Shown here: in pieces, positions 1 through 7,416 of the stretch
Position numbering within the stretch: position 1 is the first letter of the stretch
Layout: every line of letters starts with the position of its first letter
Assembly (NCBI GenBank): GCA_937864365.1
Contig: CALMJT010000097.1
Span: forward strand, 1 to 32,966
Reading direction: 5' to 3'
DNA: 32,966 bases
From: an uncultured Alteromonadales bacterium
GTDB lineage: Bacteria; Pseudomonadota; Gammaproteobacteria; Pseudomonadales; Cellvibrionaceae
Notes under the pieces: generated by a model
Database searches by the model: none
What the model was told of the DNA's origin: nothing
The model's input: the letters and a program-made list of their open reading frames with translations, nothing else
Program-made: the position numbers and the translations under genes

Positions 1-1924
1 ATGGAATCCCAATGTCTTCCGAAAACTTTAGAACTCCAAATGCATCTCTTAAAAGCTTATCACCACTCCCGAGACTTAAAACTTTTGATACTCTGCCTAT
101 GTCAAAATTTTCTTCTACAACTTCTCTATCAAAGGAGTGCTTTTTATCTATAATTTTTTCAAACAATTCCTGCTCTAGCCAAGGATCACATTTATATTGC
201 TTTAAAATATTCCATCGATCTGAAAATTCAGAATAATCTGGATTTTTATTTTCCAAATATGCTTTTGCTATTTTCACATATTGGAGTAAAAATAAAATAT
301 ACGACTCTTGAGAAACATCAGTATAATCAATAGTAATAGGGCGAATATTAATTCGTGATCGAACAGAATTAAGTGATTCTTCTATATCACCCATCTCTGC
401 CATGAGGCCAGCCTTTTTTGCAGCCCAATATGGTTGACTAGAACTGACCAGCCAGCTTGTCAAACGCTTTTTAAGTTCAGGAATATCGAATTTAAATAGC
501 GAGAAAAGGCATTTCTCATATTGATATTGTGAGCGCTCAGTGTCTTTGGAAAGAAAAACCGACAACAAATCTTCTTTTTCTTTCCAAAGATCAAATTTGC
601 CCTCTTCGCGTAAGTAACGCATATAAACTAAAACTAGAAAGCAAGATTTTTCTTTTATTTCTCGCAAATGTACTGTTTCAAACTCCGATGAGTTTAATAA
701 TACATCTGAATCATTATCAACTTGTTCCTTCGCCCAATTTAAAGAGATTTCTATTAATGGTACATTTGAGTCCCATATCGGACAAAGACATTTCTCCATT
801 CGCCAACAAAATTCATAAATAAATTCAAACAATATATTTTTAGAAAAATCTTTATAGTTATCTAAAAACCGTTCCCAGTGATATGTGCTATTATAAAGCT
901 CGTCTCTCCGATCATAAGGCACAATTAACCAACCAGGGTAACTCTCTCGTTGAACCTTCCAAACTTCTATAACCGCTTTAACTTGAGTCTCATTTGATTC
1001 ATCCGTATTTAAATTAGGGGCGGAAAGCTCGTCATTTGACCTAGGCCAATCTAAATTATCAGATTGTTCTTTCTGATTGGCGCAAAAACTCAAAAACTCC
1101 CGTATTCCCTTTCTATGATTATCTCTATCAATACCATCCAATTCTGACATATCAACAGGAACAATATTATATTTTGACAATAAACTTGTTTGTGCTTTGG
1201 TTAAATTCAAAACACCTATCATATATATCTTAGGTGAATTATTTTCACCTAAATTATCTCTTATCCAACCAATCCATCGTAAAAAGTTTGGGTCATCACC
1301 AGAAAAACCAATCAAACATAGTGTATTTTCCAAGAGCGACTGCTGTACCGTATTCACGAAGGGAGCAAATTGATTGGGGTAACAGCGATAGTCTTCTTCG
1401 GTAATGATAAAGGGCTCTGTACTCGGAAAACTGCCATGCAACTTAATAATCCGAGGTTTTTCGGAATAAATAAGATTCTGATCATTGATGACAATTTGAT
1501 AATTGTAATCAGTAACCTTCTGGGCGGCTCTTTCTAACAATGTATCATAATTAGTAGTTAACACATCAGACCAGGGTAGATTTAACAGGTCTATATGCAG
1601 ATCAGACGGTTCGTATTCATTATCAGGTATTGCATCTCTCAATAATTGGTGCAAGGCGGGACGACCAAAAGATGCCTCCACTTCATCAGCTAATTTTAAC
1701 GGATTAAAAAACTGACCATTTTGTAGTTTTTCACCTCGGGTCTTCTCATAAAACAATTTACCTAAAGCATTCCAATCAGGAAAACCTTTAGATGAACCAT
1801 TTAAAGGCATAGCATTTCTACTAAAACCTGCACCAATCATAATTGCAGCGTGGCCAGACCATAATCTCTCCGCTATTTCATTTAACTGAGGAAATAAACT
1901 GTTGGGTATTTTTTTACTTTCCAT
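1..1924 (-). CDS. SIR2-like domain protein, probable NAD-cleaving defence effector (partial)
   Basis: An uninterrupted minus-strand frame of 641 codons starts at an ATG (1922-1924) and leaves the window at base 1 without a stop, so the C-terminus is missing. Residues about 20-270 form a SIR2-type Rossmann domain: GAGFS at 31-35 (NAD binding), TTNYD at 123-127 (equivalent of the sirtuin TQNxD, with N125), KLHGS at 161-165 (candidate catalytic H163) and GFSGDDPNF at 206-214. The rest, from about 300, looks alpha-helical and TPR-like, with a YPGW motif near its start. Proteins with an intact SIR2 domain fused to a long helical sensor region include anti-phage NADases (DSR, Avs-like, Thoeris-like). 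That role is inferred from architecture here, and the exact subfamily is not assigned. The gene is AT-rich relative to the rest of the window, which suggests transfer. No clear ribosome binding site was seen. A partner gene could lie downstream, outside the window. Confidence 0.8.
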   Translation of the reverse strand, partial: MESKKIPNSLFPQLNEIAERLWSGHAAIMIGAGFSRNAMPLNGSSKGFPDWNALGKLFYEKTRGEKLQNGQFFNPLKLADEVEASFGRPALHQLLRDAIPDNEYEPSDLHIDLLNLPWSDVLTTNYDTLLERAAQKVTDYNYQIVINDQNLIYSEKPRIIKLHGSFPSTEPFIITEEDYRCYPNQFAPFVNTVQQSLLENTLCLIGFSGDDPNFLRWIGWIRDNLGENNSPKIYMIGVLNLTKAQTSLLSKYNIVPVDMSELDGIDRDNHRKGIREFLSFCANQKEQSDNLDWPRSNDELSAPNLNTDESNETQVKAVIEVWKVQRESYPGWLIVPYDRRDELYNSTYHWERFLDNYKDFSKNILFEFIYEFCWRMEKCLCPIWDSNVPLIEISLNWAKEQVDNDSDVLLNSSEFETVHLREIKEKSCFLVLVYMRYLREEGKFDLWKEKEDLLSVFLSKDTERSQYQYEKCLFSLFKFDIPELKKRLTSWLVSSSQPYWAAKKAGLMAEMGDIEESLNSVRSRINIRPITIDYTDVSQESYILFLLQYVKIAKAYLENKNPDYSEFSDRWNILKQYKCDPWLEQELFEKIIDKKHSFDREVVEENFDIGRVSKVLSLGSGDKLLRDAFGVLKFSEDIGIP

Positions 1925-2298
1925 TTTTTAGCCAATGTGGTTATATTTTACAATGTGGAATTTTCAACTAATCACATCATAAAATCTATGAAGTTGCTGT
2001 AATCAATTAACTGAAAGTTATAAATAGATTAAGAGAAAAATGAAATCTGTCTTCGTATGTTATTAAGCGCGCCTAATTATTAAATTAAGTGCCAGATCGC
2101 TAAATAGCTTTTATTTCCAGAAAAATACTATCATTAATTTATTCAAAGAGAGTGAAAATATATTCACTGCGCATTTAGATGTTGTCTAATTGTCGAAATT
2201 TTTCGTTTACTAGATATATTATCGATAAGGTGGTATTTAGAAAGCAAATACATTTTTATGTATTCATAAGCAATTACTATCAAAAAGAAAGCCGTCAA
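1925..2298. other. AT-rich intergenic spacer upstream of the SIR2-like gene
   Basis: This is 374 bases of low-complexity, AT-rich DNA with no convincing coding region on either strand. It must contain the promoter for the leftward SIR2-like gene, but no clear -35/-10 pair with proper spacing was found. The plus-strand frame at 2179-2391 lies mostly over this spacer and the next gene and resembles nothing known. Confidence 0.5.
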
Positions 2299-2643
2299 TC
2301 AAGCCGCTTCTTTTGGCGTCGACTTTTTTCTCATTTCAATACCGCCGAGATTGGGTTCGTTGTCATCAGGAGAGCTGATGTTTTTTATTGATTCTCGAGC
2401 TTTTAAAATTTTCTGAATTACGTCAAACCAAAACGGTGATCCGAGTGATAATGCGATGGCGGTAATCATCCAATCAAAGATGTTTTTTATGACTAACCAT
2501 TTTGATTCAGTCCATAATTCGGTTAGTGAATCTGCATTTTTATAGGCTTTAACTAATGGTGTTGAATCGTTCCAGCCAACAATGGGCGGAATATCTACGG
2601 AAATTTCTCGGGCTGAAATTGCTAAAGCCCGAGACATTATCAA
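2299..2643 (-). pseudogene. C-terminal remnant of a membrane protein family
   Basis: The 114-residue frame has one probable membrane helix near residues 55-75, containing LSLGSPFWFDVIQK. This closely resembles the C-terminal LGAPFWFDLLNK motif of larger hypothetical inner-membrane proteins (around 250-350 residues as I recall the family). The segment before it (VGWNDS, then a tryptophan-rich stretch) also resembles the end of those proteins, and no N-terminal part is present. Only TTG (2643) or ATG (2637) are available as starts, and the frame is closed by a stop at 2665-2667. Neither start has a good ribosome binding site. Only about 60 bases separate it from the end of the aminotransferase gene, so the missing part is not nearby. 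Most likely a truncated relic at the edge of the accessory region, though a short expressed protein cannot be excluded. Confidence 0.5.
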
Positions 2644-2704
2644 ATAGTGATGAGAGCGCCCAAGCTAGGCAAGTTGGTGTGTATTATATAACTGTTTAAC
2701 GATT

Positions 2705-4021
2705 TTAAGCAGATTCTACTCGCAGCGCATTAATCAGCGCTTGAATGTCTTCGGTCTTTGTAAAAATCTGCGGTGTTACGCGAATGCAGTAGCCGCTATT
2801 TAGGCCATCTCTTACGACGGTAAATACGCCGTATTTTTCTTCCAATGTTTTTTGCAGGTTTTTTACTTCGGTTTCGCTGGTTTTACCTTTTATGCGAAAG
2901 CTGCCCATTCCTGTTGAAGATTCTTCGTCGATTGCGCCAAGTATTTCTATGTTAGGATTTTCTTTGAGTTGATTGACCCAGAGTGAGCGTAGGTATTTAA
3001 GCCGAGCTTCTTTGTTTTTACCGCCTATTTTTGTGTGAAAATCCAATGCCATGGGTACAGAGATAAAGCTCGCGAAGTCTGCGGTTGCCATGTGTACGCG
3101 TTGGGCAATGGTATTCGTATCGGGTTTTGCGTCTCCCGGAAAGGGTGCGATTTTATCGAGCAGTCCTTCTTTTATGTAAAGCGCACCCACGCCTAGTGGC
3201 GAGCCAATCCACTTATGCAGATTAAATACAGCTAGGTCTACGCCTAATTCTGGTACGGTAAAATCAACTAATCCCCAAGATTGCGCGCAATCACAGATAA
3301 CATCAATGCCCTGTTTTTTTGCCTCGGCGGTAATTTCTTTTACGGGAAGTTTTAATCCGTGCTGGTTGCTAACGTGGGTAAGTAATGCAATTTTAATGTT
3401 GGGGTTTTCTTGAAATGCCTGCGTATATATCTGAATTAAATCTGCTTTGGAACACTGCGCCGGTAATTTAAGTTCAATAGCTTTTGCATTATGGTTTTCT
3501 GCTAGCCATTGCATGCCACGTTTAAAGCTGGGGTAGTCGATATCTGCCCAAAGTACAGCGTCGGATGAGTTTAAGTTTTTATACTGACGAATTAATGCAT
3601 GAAACCCTTCTGAAGCGTTGCGTGTCAGTGTAATTTCGCTTGAATTTATAGTCAGTGCGTTGGCAAGCATTTGGTTAACACTTGTCATGTCTTGATTAAA
3701 ATCTTTCCTCGCGTAGTAGGAGTTTTGTTGATTCACCATTTTTATGGCGTTTAGATAAAAATCTTGAACCGGGTGCGACATTTTGCCCCAGTAGCCATGC
3801 TCTAAATTAATGATACCTTCGGTACGATCATAATATTTTGCGATCCTATTCCAATAGGATTCGTCTTTGGCGAGCGTTGAGGGATTAGTATTTTTTGTTT
3901 TTTTGAAGTTGTAAGGTTCTAAAAGTTTAGTGGCTGCGAAAGTAGGTATGCTAGTGGTAGTTAGGAGTCCTAGGGTCGAGGCCAAAAAACAACGTCGGTT
4001 TAGTCTTATAGGCGAGGTCAC
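2705..4021 (-). CDS. Tat-exported class V aminotransferase (isopenicillin-N-epimerase-like)
   Basis: The 438-residue protein belongs to the PLP-dependent fold-type I, class V aminotransferase family, the group that includes isopenicillin N epimerase and cysteine desulfurases. The PLP-linked lysine is K270 in NLHKW, followed by GSPLGVGAL. D244 and Q247 in CDCAQSWG sit where the family contacts the cofactor ring. The N-terminus has a twin-arginine signal: R9-R10 in NRRCFLAS, then a hydrophobic stretch ending in an Ala-rich cleavage region near residue 30. This predicts folded export to the periplasm with cofactor bound. The start is GTG (4019-4021) with AGGAG about 8 bases upstream. The gene stands alone: the next gene upstream (minus strand) is 627 bases away across a repeat-rich spacer. 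The substrate cannot be read from the sequence. Confidence 0.85.
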   Translation of the reverse strand: MTSPIRLNRRCFLASTLGLLTTTSIPTFAATKLLEPYNFKKTKNTNPSTLAKDESYWNRIAKYYDRTEGIINLEHGYWGKMSHPVQDFYLNAIKMVNQQNSYYARKDFNQDMTSVNQMLANALTINSSEITLTRNASEGFHALIRQYKNLNSSDAVLWADIDYPSFKRGMQWLAENHNAKAIELKLPAQCSKADLIQIYTQAFQENPNIKIALLTHVSNQHGLKLPVKEITAEAKKQGIDVICDCAQSWGLVDFTVPELGVDLAVFNLHKWIGSPLGVGALYIKEGLLDKIAPFPGDAKPDTNTIAQRVHMATADFASFISVPMALDFHTKIGGKNKEARLKYLRSLWVNQLKENPNIEILGAIDEESSTGMGSFRIKGKTSETEVKNLQKTLEEKYGVFTVVRDGLNSGYCIRVTPQIFTKTEDIQALINALRVESA

Positions 4022-4348
4022 TGTTAACTCCTGAGCTAAAGAAAAGTGAAGATGATTTTTAGAGGGTGCAACAAAATAAATGATTAAACAAGAGCTTGAG
4101 GTTTATTTTTTTCAAAGTGAGTAAGTGTTTTTTTGATTTTCTGAAGGTGTTTTTGCGAGTTATTGTTGGACGCAGTTTTTAAAAAGCAGGAATTTACCTG
4201 GAATTGAATGTGATGGAAGAACACTTGGAAATGACTGTTTAAAACGGTAATTTTCACCGTAGGTTGTTCTGTGTAATTATTTTTTGGGGTTTTCTAAGCT
4301 CGATTTTTTTAATTCACAAATATAAAGTTCTGTAATTAACGCCTTCTG

Positions 4349-4444
4349 GATTTAATCAAAGGGTAAGAGTTGCCTTCACTTATCGCTCTTGAAATTAGTG
4401 ACGCCTGACTACACTGCGCAAATCTCTGGTTTATTCAGAGCTGC
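4349..4444 (-). repeat. Decayed copy of the dispersed hairpin repeat (copy a)
   Basis: It aligns by eye with the neighbouring intact copy: TTTAATCAAAGGG, then TCACTTATCGCTCTTGAAAT, then GTGACGCCTGACTACACTGC, ending CTCTGGTTTATTCAGAG. Many substitutions have broken the central GACACA/TGTGTC hairpin. It lies 46 bases from copy b in the same orientation, so this site was probably hit twice at different times. Confidence 0.55.
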
Positions 4445-4490
4445 CTTATTTAATTGTATGTAGTCTTTTAACTTATTGATGGAGTCATTC

Positions 4491-4611
4491 TAGAGGACAG
4501 AAATTGAAAATGCGATTTCCAATTTCTTCACAATTTCAATCACTTACCGTTCTTGAAATTGGCGACACATCCTTGTGTCGCGAGAAACTCTAGGTTAATC
4601 AGAGTTTCCTA
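4491..4611 (-). repeat. Dispersed MITE-like hairpin repeat (copy b)
   Basis: Positions 4501-4611 match 25810-25920 at 110 of 111 bases. The unit contains three potential hairpins: GAAATTG/CAATTTC around ATGCGATTT, GACACA/TGTGTC with an ATCC/AGGA loop, and AAACTCT/AGAGTTT around AGGTTAATC. The right end is CAGAGTTTCC followed by TA. The left outer arm seen in copy f is missing here. No open reading frame is present, so the element is non-autonomous. Confidence 0.85.
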
Positions 4612-4648
4612 GACTTAGTAAGTTCTGCCTTGTATGTCTTGGTAGTTG

Positions 4649-5995
4649 TTAAATGGATAAAAGATTAAGGATTTCGGTTGCCTGTATCTTTAAATTTAAG
4701 TCGGCTTGAACGTCTTCCAAAGCAGAGTTATCTTCTAAAGGATCGGTCTCAAGAGCGTCGGTTTCAAGAGTGTCGGTCTCATGAGTGTCTGTGTTAAAAG
4801 TATCTGTGTTAGCCGTGTTATTATTTTCGCCCGATGGATTAATGTCTTCTAAAGAATTATTTACGTGCGAATGGCTAATTTCTATAGCCGATTTAAGCGA
4901 TTGTAGTTTTGTAATTATTTCGGCGTTGTTCACTGAGGCGGTTGTTCTTGGGTCGACTTGTAGTTGTCTGCTGAATATTTCTAAGTACAAATCGATGCTA
5001 TTGCCGATAATAGCTTTTGGGATATTTGCATCGCTAATGCCAGAAAAAAACTCATGGTGGAGTTCTATCTCACCGTTGTCATTGATGTTGCTCAATACTT
5101 CTGTTTGCCAATGGGTTTTCAGTGCAGAATTCCACAAGGTAAGTTGTGAAATTGGCTCTAGATTTTTTAGGCGTATTGAGGTGTTTTTCTGCCAAAATAA
5201 GTGTAGCGCGGTTAAATCATCGTGAAGTAATTGTGTTTGCAGTCGAATTAAATCTCTGCGGCGATTTTGTGGGGTTTGGTTAGGTTTTAAGTCTCGACTT
5301 TTAACGGCAATAAAATCTTTGATTGTACGAGTTCCGTCGGCGCCCCAAAGTAAAAACTCTATAGCGTGCAAGCCAAGAGAGACTTCTTCTGAATCGGTGA
5401 TTTGGTGCTGTCCCCGAATTGTTTCGGCGTTGATACGTACCAGTAAGTCATTAACAATTCCGCTGTCGGTATAAATGCCAAAGCTGTCTAGGTATCCGGG
5501 TAGAATCGGTTGCGCATCTAACACCGTTTTAAAGCCTGCTAATTCGTAAAACAAATCTTCACTGGCATCTATTAAATTAAATAGAGCGCTAAGTTGAGTG
5601 TAGGATTTGTGTGTGGCAATCCACTGTTCTTTTATTACCGCCAAGTTTTCGCTCGAAGGCGTTGCATAAAAATCCGTGGCGAGGCTTTTGAGTTTTTCGG
5701 ACTCCGCCAACGTAGCGTTAAATATTTGATGAAACAGGTTAATAACCGCTTGCGCCGATTCTTTTCGGGAGTCGCTTGTTAGTTCTGATGATTCAAGCGG
5801 TGCAATTTGGGTAGTAGGTAGCGGTTCTGGTTCATTCTGTGAAGAAGGTTCTGGCGAGCAAGCATTTAAAATGGGCAGTATCGCAACTGCAATGATGAGT
5901 GGTTTGAGAGAAGCCCAGTTTAGTGTCCATTTTATAAAACCTGGGCGGGTATTTGCGGTGTATTTATTGTTGTGAATTGAAGTTTCCATACTCAA
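4649..5995 (-). CDS. Imelysin-family (M75-like) lipoprotein
   Basis: The 448-residue protein has a long N-region, a hydrophobic stretch (about 32-44) and a lipobox LNAC with C46, so it should be a lipid-anchored envelope protein. The imelysin domain (about 75-350) carries the family signature HxxE in LHAIEFLLWG. Imelysin (ICMP) proteins are periplasmic or outer-membrane proteins usually tied to iron uptake, with unsettled biochemistry. The C-terminal 80 residues are an acidic tail with five tandem pentapeptides of (N/E)TDxx type. The start shown is TTG; an in-frame ATG lies two codons in (5987-5989), and neither has a clear ribosome binding site. It sits 16 bases after the HAD phosphatase gene, so the two are probably cotranscribed. 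No Fur box was recognised. Confidence 0.85.
   Translation of the reverse strand: MSMETSIHNNKYTANTRPGFIKWTLNWASLKPLIIAVAILPILNACSPEPSSQNEPEPLPTTQIAPLESSELTSDSRKESAQAVINLFHQIFNATLAESEKLKSLATDFYATPSSENLAVIKEQWIATHKSYTQLSALFNLIDASEDLFYELAGFKTVLDAQPILPGYLDSFGIYTDSGIVNDLLVRINAETIRGQHQITDSEEVSLGLHAIEFLLWGADGTRTIKDFIAVKSRDLKPNQTPQNRRRDLIRLQTQLLHDDLTALHLFWQKNTSIRLKNLEPISQLTLWNSALKTHWQTEVLSNINDNGEIELHHEFFSGISDANIPKAIIGNSIDLYLEIFSRQLQVDPRTTASVNNAEIITKLQSLKSAIEISHSHVNNSLEDINPSGENNNTANTDTFNTDTHETDTLETDALETDPLEDNSALEDVQADLNLKIQATEILNLLSI
4736..4810 (-). repeat. Five tandem 15-bp repeats inside the imelysin gene
   Basis: Five in-frame 15-base units (4796-4810, 4781-4795, 4766-4780, 4751-4765, 4736-4750) encode NTDTF, NTDTH, ETDTL, ETDAL and ETDPL. 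The unit size keeps frame, so copy-number change would only lengthen or shorten an acidic tail. Confidence 0.85.
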
Positions 5996-6011
5996 TTTTT
6001 ATCAGTGTCTT

Positions 6012-6665
6012 TTAACGTAGAGAGGTAATTTTCCAGCCGTGTGCTAAGGCGTGTTGTTTTAGGCGATCGTCTGGGTCTACAGCAATAGGATTTTCAACAA
6101 TGCTCAATAGAGGCAAGTCGTTGAATGAGTCACTGTAAAAATAACTACCGGTTAGGTCACCTGAATATTCTTCCAGCCAATCATACAGACGTTTTACTTT
6201 TCCATCTTGGAAGCAAGGCACACCGGTGATTTTTCCAGTGTATTTTTCTTCCACAACTTCGGGCTCGGTTGCTAATAATTGGGTGATGCCAAGCCAAGTC
6301 GCAATGGGTTGGGTAACAAAACGGTTGGTTGCGGTAATAATTAATAGGTCGTCGCCTTCGTTGCGGTGGCGCTCAATTAATGCTTTGGCTTTTGGTAAAA
6401 ACATTGACTCAATTTTTTGAGAAAAGAAGTCGCGTTGCAGGTGCGCAAGTTCTTGTGCGGTTTTTCCGGCGACGATTTGCAGAGCAAATTCGGAGTATTC
6501 AAAAATATTTAAGGTGCCGTCTAGATACTGTTGATAAAACCGATTGTTCTGAGCCCGAAATACTTCACTATCTACTAATCCTTGATCTGCAAGGTATTCA
6601 CCAAATGCGTGGTCGCTGTCACCGCGAATTAATGTATTGTCTAAATCGAAAATGGCTAAGCTCAA
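6012..6665 (-). CDS. HAD-IB family phosphatase (SerB/histidinol-phosphatase-like)
   Basis: The 217-residue cytoplasmic protein has all HAD motifs: DxD nucleophile pair D7/D9 in FDLDNTL, motif II T111 in IITATN, K156, and acidic motif D179/D183 in YSDSFNDLPLL. The helical cap between residues 15 and 90 fits HAD subfamily IB, which includes phosphoserine phosphatases. The gene faces away from rppH-ptsP; in Pseudomonas a HAD phosphatase gene in this place has been linked to histidinol phosphate hydrolysis, so that is a plausible but unproven substrate. The start is TTG (6663-6665), supported by a strong AGGGGGAAG ribosome binding site a few bases upstream. The imelysin gene follows 16 bases downstream. 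Confidence 0.85.
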   Translation of the reverse strand: MSLAIFDLDNTLIRGDSDHAFGEYLADQGLVDSEVFRAQNNRFYQQYLDGTLNIFEYSEFALQIVAGKTAQELAHLQRDFFSQKIESMFLPKAKALIERHRNEGDDLLIITATNRFVTQPIATWLGITQLLATEPEVVEEKYTGKITGVPCFQDGKVKRLYDWLEEYSGDLTGSYFYSDSFNDLPLLSIVENPIAVDPDDRLKQHALAHGWKITSLR

Positions 6666-6915
6666 AACTTCCCCCTAAAACCAAGTTTCCGAAACTTGAA
6701 AGTGTGCAGTTGCAGCATTTTTTTTGGAATGTCGGAACAATCAATGCCGAGTTTTTATAAACGGGTTTATTTTGAGGGATATTTTGAGTATTTGTCACTG
6801 TAAAAGTGTTTTTTGTGGGCTTGAATGGTAGAGAGTTCTTTTTGAAATTATGAAACTTGTGAAACAATAGTTTATATTGAAGGTTCAGAATTTCTTTCGT
6901 TAACAGGAGCAGGGT

Positions 6916-7413
6916 TTGATCGACGCCGATGGATTTCGTCCGAATGTGGGTATCATCTTATCGAATGATGAGGGCCAGCTATTTTGGGCACGGCGTGTAA
7001 ACGGCCAAGATGCTTGGCAGTTCCCGCAAGGTGGTATTAACGAAAATGAAACACCGCGCGATGCGTTGTTTCGTGAGCTTTATGAGGAAGTTGGCTTACA
7101 GCCTGATGATGTTGATATTCTCGGCTGTACGCGCGGCTGGTTGCGCTACCGTTTACCAAAGCGATTGATTCGCCAAGGTAATACTCCGGTTTGTGTTGGC
7201 CAAAAGCAGAAGTGGTTTTTGCTGAAGCTGAGAACAAAAGATTCAGCAATCGATTTGCAAAAGTTTGGTCACGCCGAGTTTGATCAATGGCGCTGGGTCA
7301 GTTATTGGTATCCGCTTGGGAAAGTGGTGGCATTTAAACGCGATGTGTATCGCAGGGCGTTGAAGGAACTCTCAACCCTGCATTGCCAGTTGGAGGTCGC
7401 CCGCGGGCTGTAA
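6916..7413 (+). CDS. rppH: RNA pyrophosphohydrolase RppH
   Basis: The 165-residue Nudix hydrolase removes pyrophosphate from the 5' triphosphate end of mRNA, which opens it to RNase E decay. The Nudix box is visible from about residue 38: [13 protein letters not shown] followed by RELYEEVG. The family-specific stretches [22 protein letters not shown] and [11 protein letters not shown] are all present. The N-terminus [14 protein letters not shown] matches RppH exactly when translation begins at TTG (6916-6918), preceded by AGGAGCAGGG, so this is a genuine non-ATG start. The stop codon is 3 bases before ptsP, so the two are translated from one message. Confidence 0.96.
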   Translation: MIDADGFRPNVGIILSNDEGQLFWARRVNGQDAWQFPQGGINENETPRDALFRELYEEVGLQPDDVDILGCTRGWLRYRLPKRLIRQGNTPVCVGQKQKWFLLKLRTKDSAIDLQKFGHAEFDQWRWVSYWYPLGKVVAFKRDVYRRALKELSTLHCQLEVARGL

Positions 7414-7416
7414 ATC

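Larger units (their letters stand above)
4022..4648. other. Repeat-bearing intergenic region
   Basis: This 627-base spacer separates the aminotransferase start from the end of the imelysin gene. It contains no coding region that I can support. Its right half is occupied by two tandem copies of the dispersed hairpin repeat, a decayed one at 4349-4444 and a nearly perfect one at 4491-4611. The left part (4022-4348) is AT-rich and should carry the aminotransferase promoter. Confidence 0.6.

Noticed and set aside
12-822. Plus-strand frames at 12-236 and 529-822
   Set aside because: They lie opposite the SIR2-like gene, have compositional bias of antisense frames and no family resemblance.
2179-2391. 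Plus-strand 70-residue frame
   Set aside because: No recognisable motif or ribosome binding site; it overlaps AT-rich spacer and the opposite-strand remnant.
4349-4611. Tandem repeats as a CRISPR array
   Set aside because: Only two unequal copies, one decayed, with no uniform spacers; the same unit is scattered elsewhere singly.
6619-6867. Minus-strand 82-residue frame between the HAD gene and rppH
   Set aside because: It overlaps the HAD gene start, lacks a motif, and occupies the divergent promoter region.
6842-6878. TTGAAA and TATATT as an rppH promoter
   Set aside because: The spacing is 25 bases, too long for a sigma-70 promoter.
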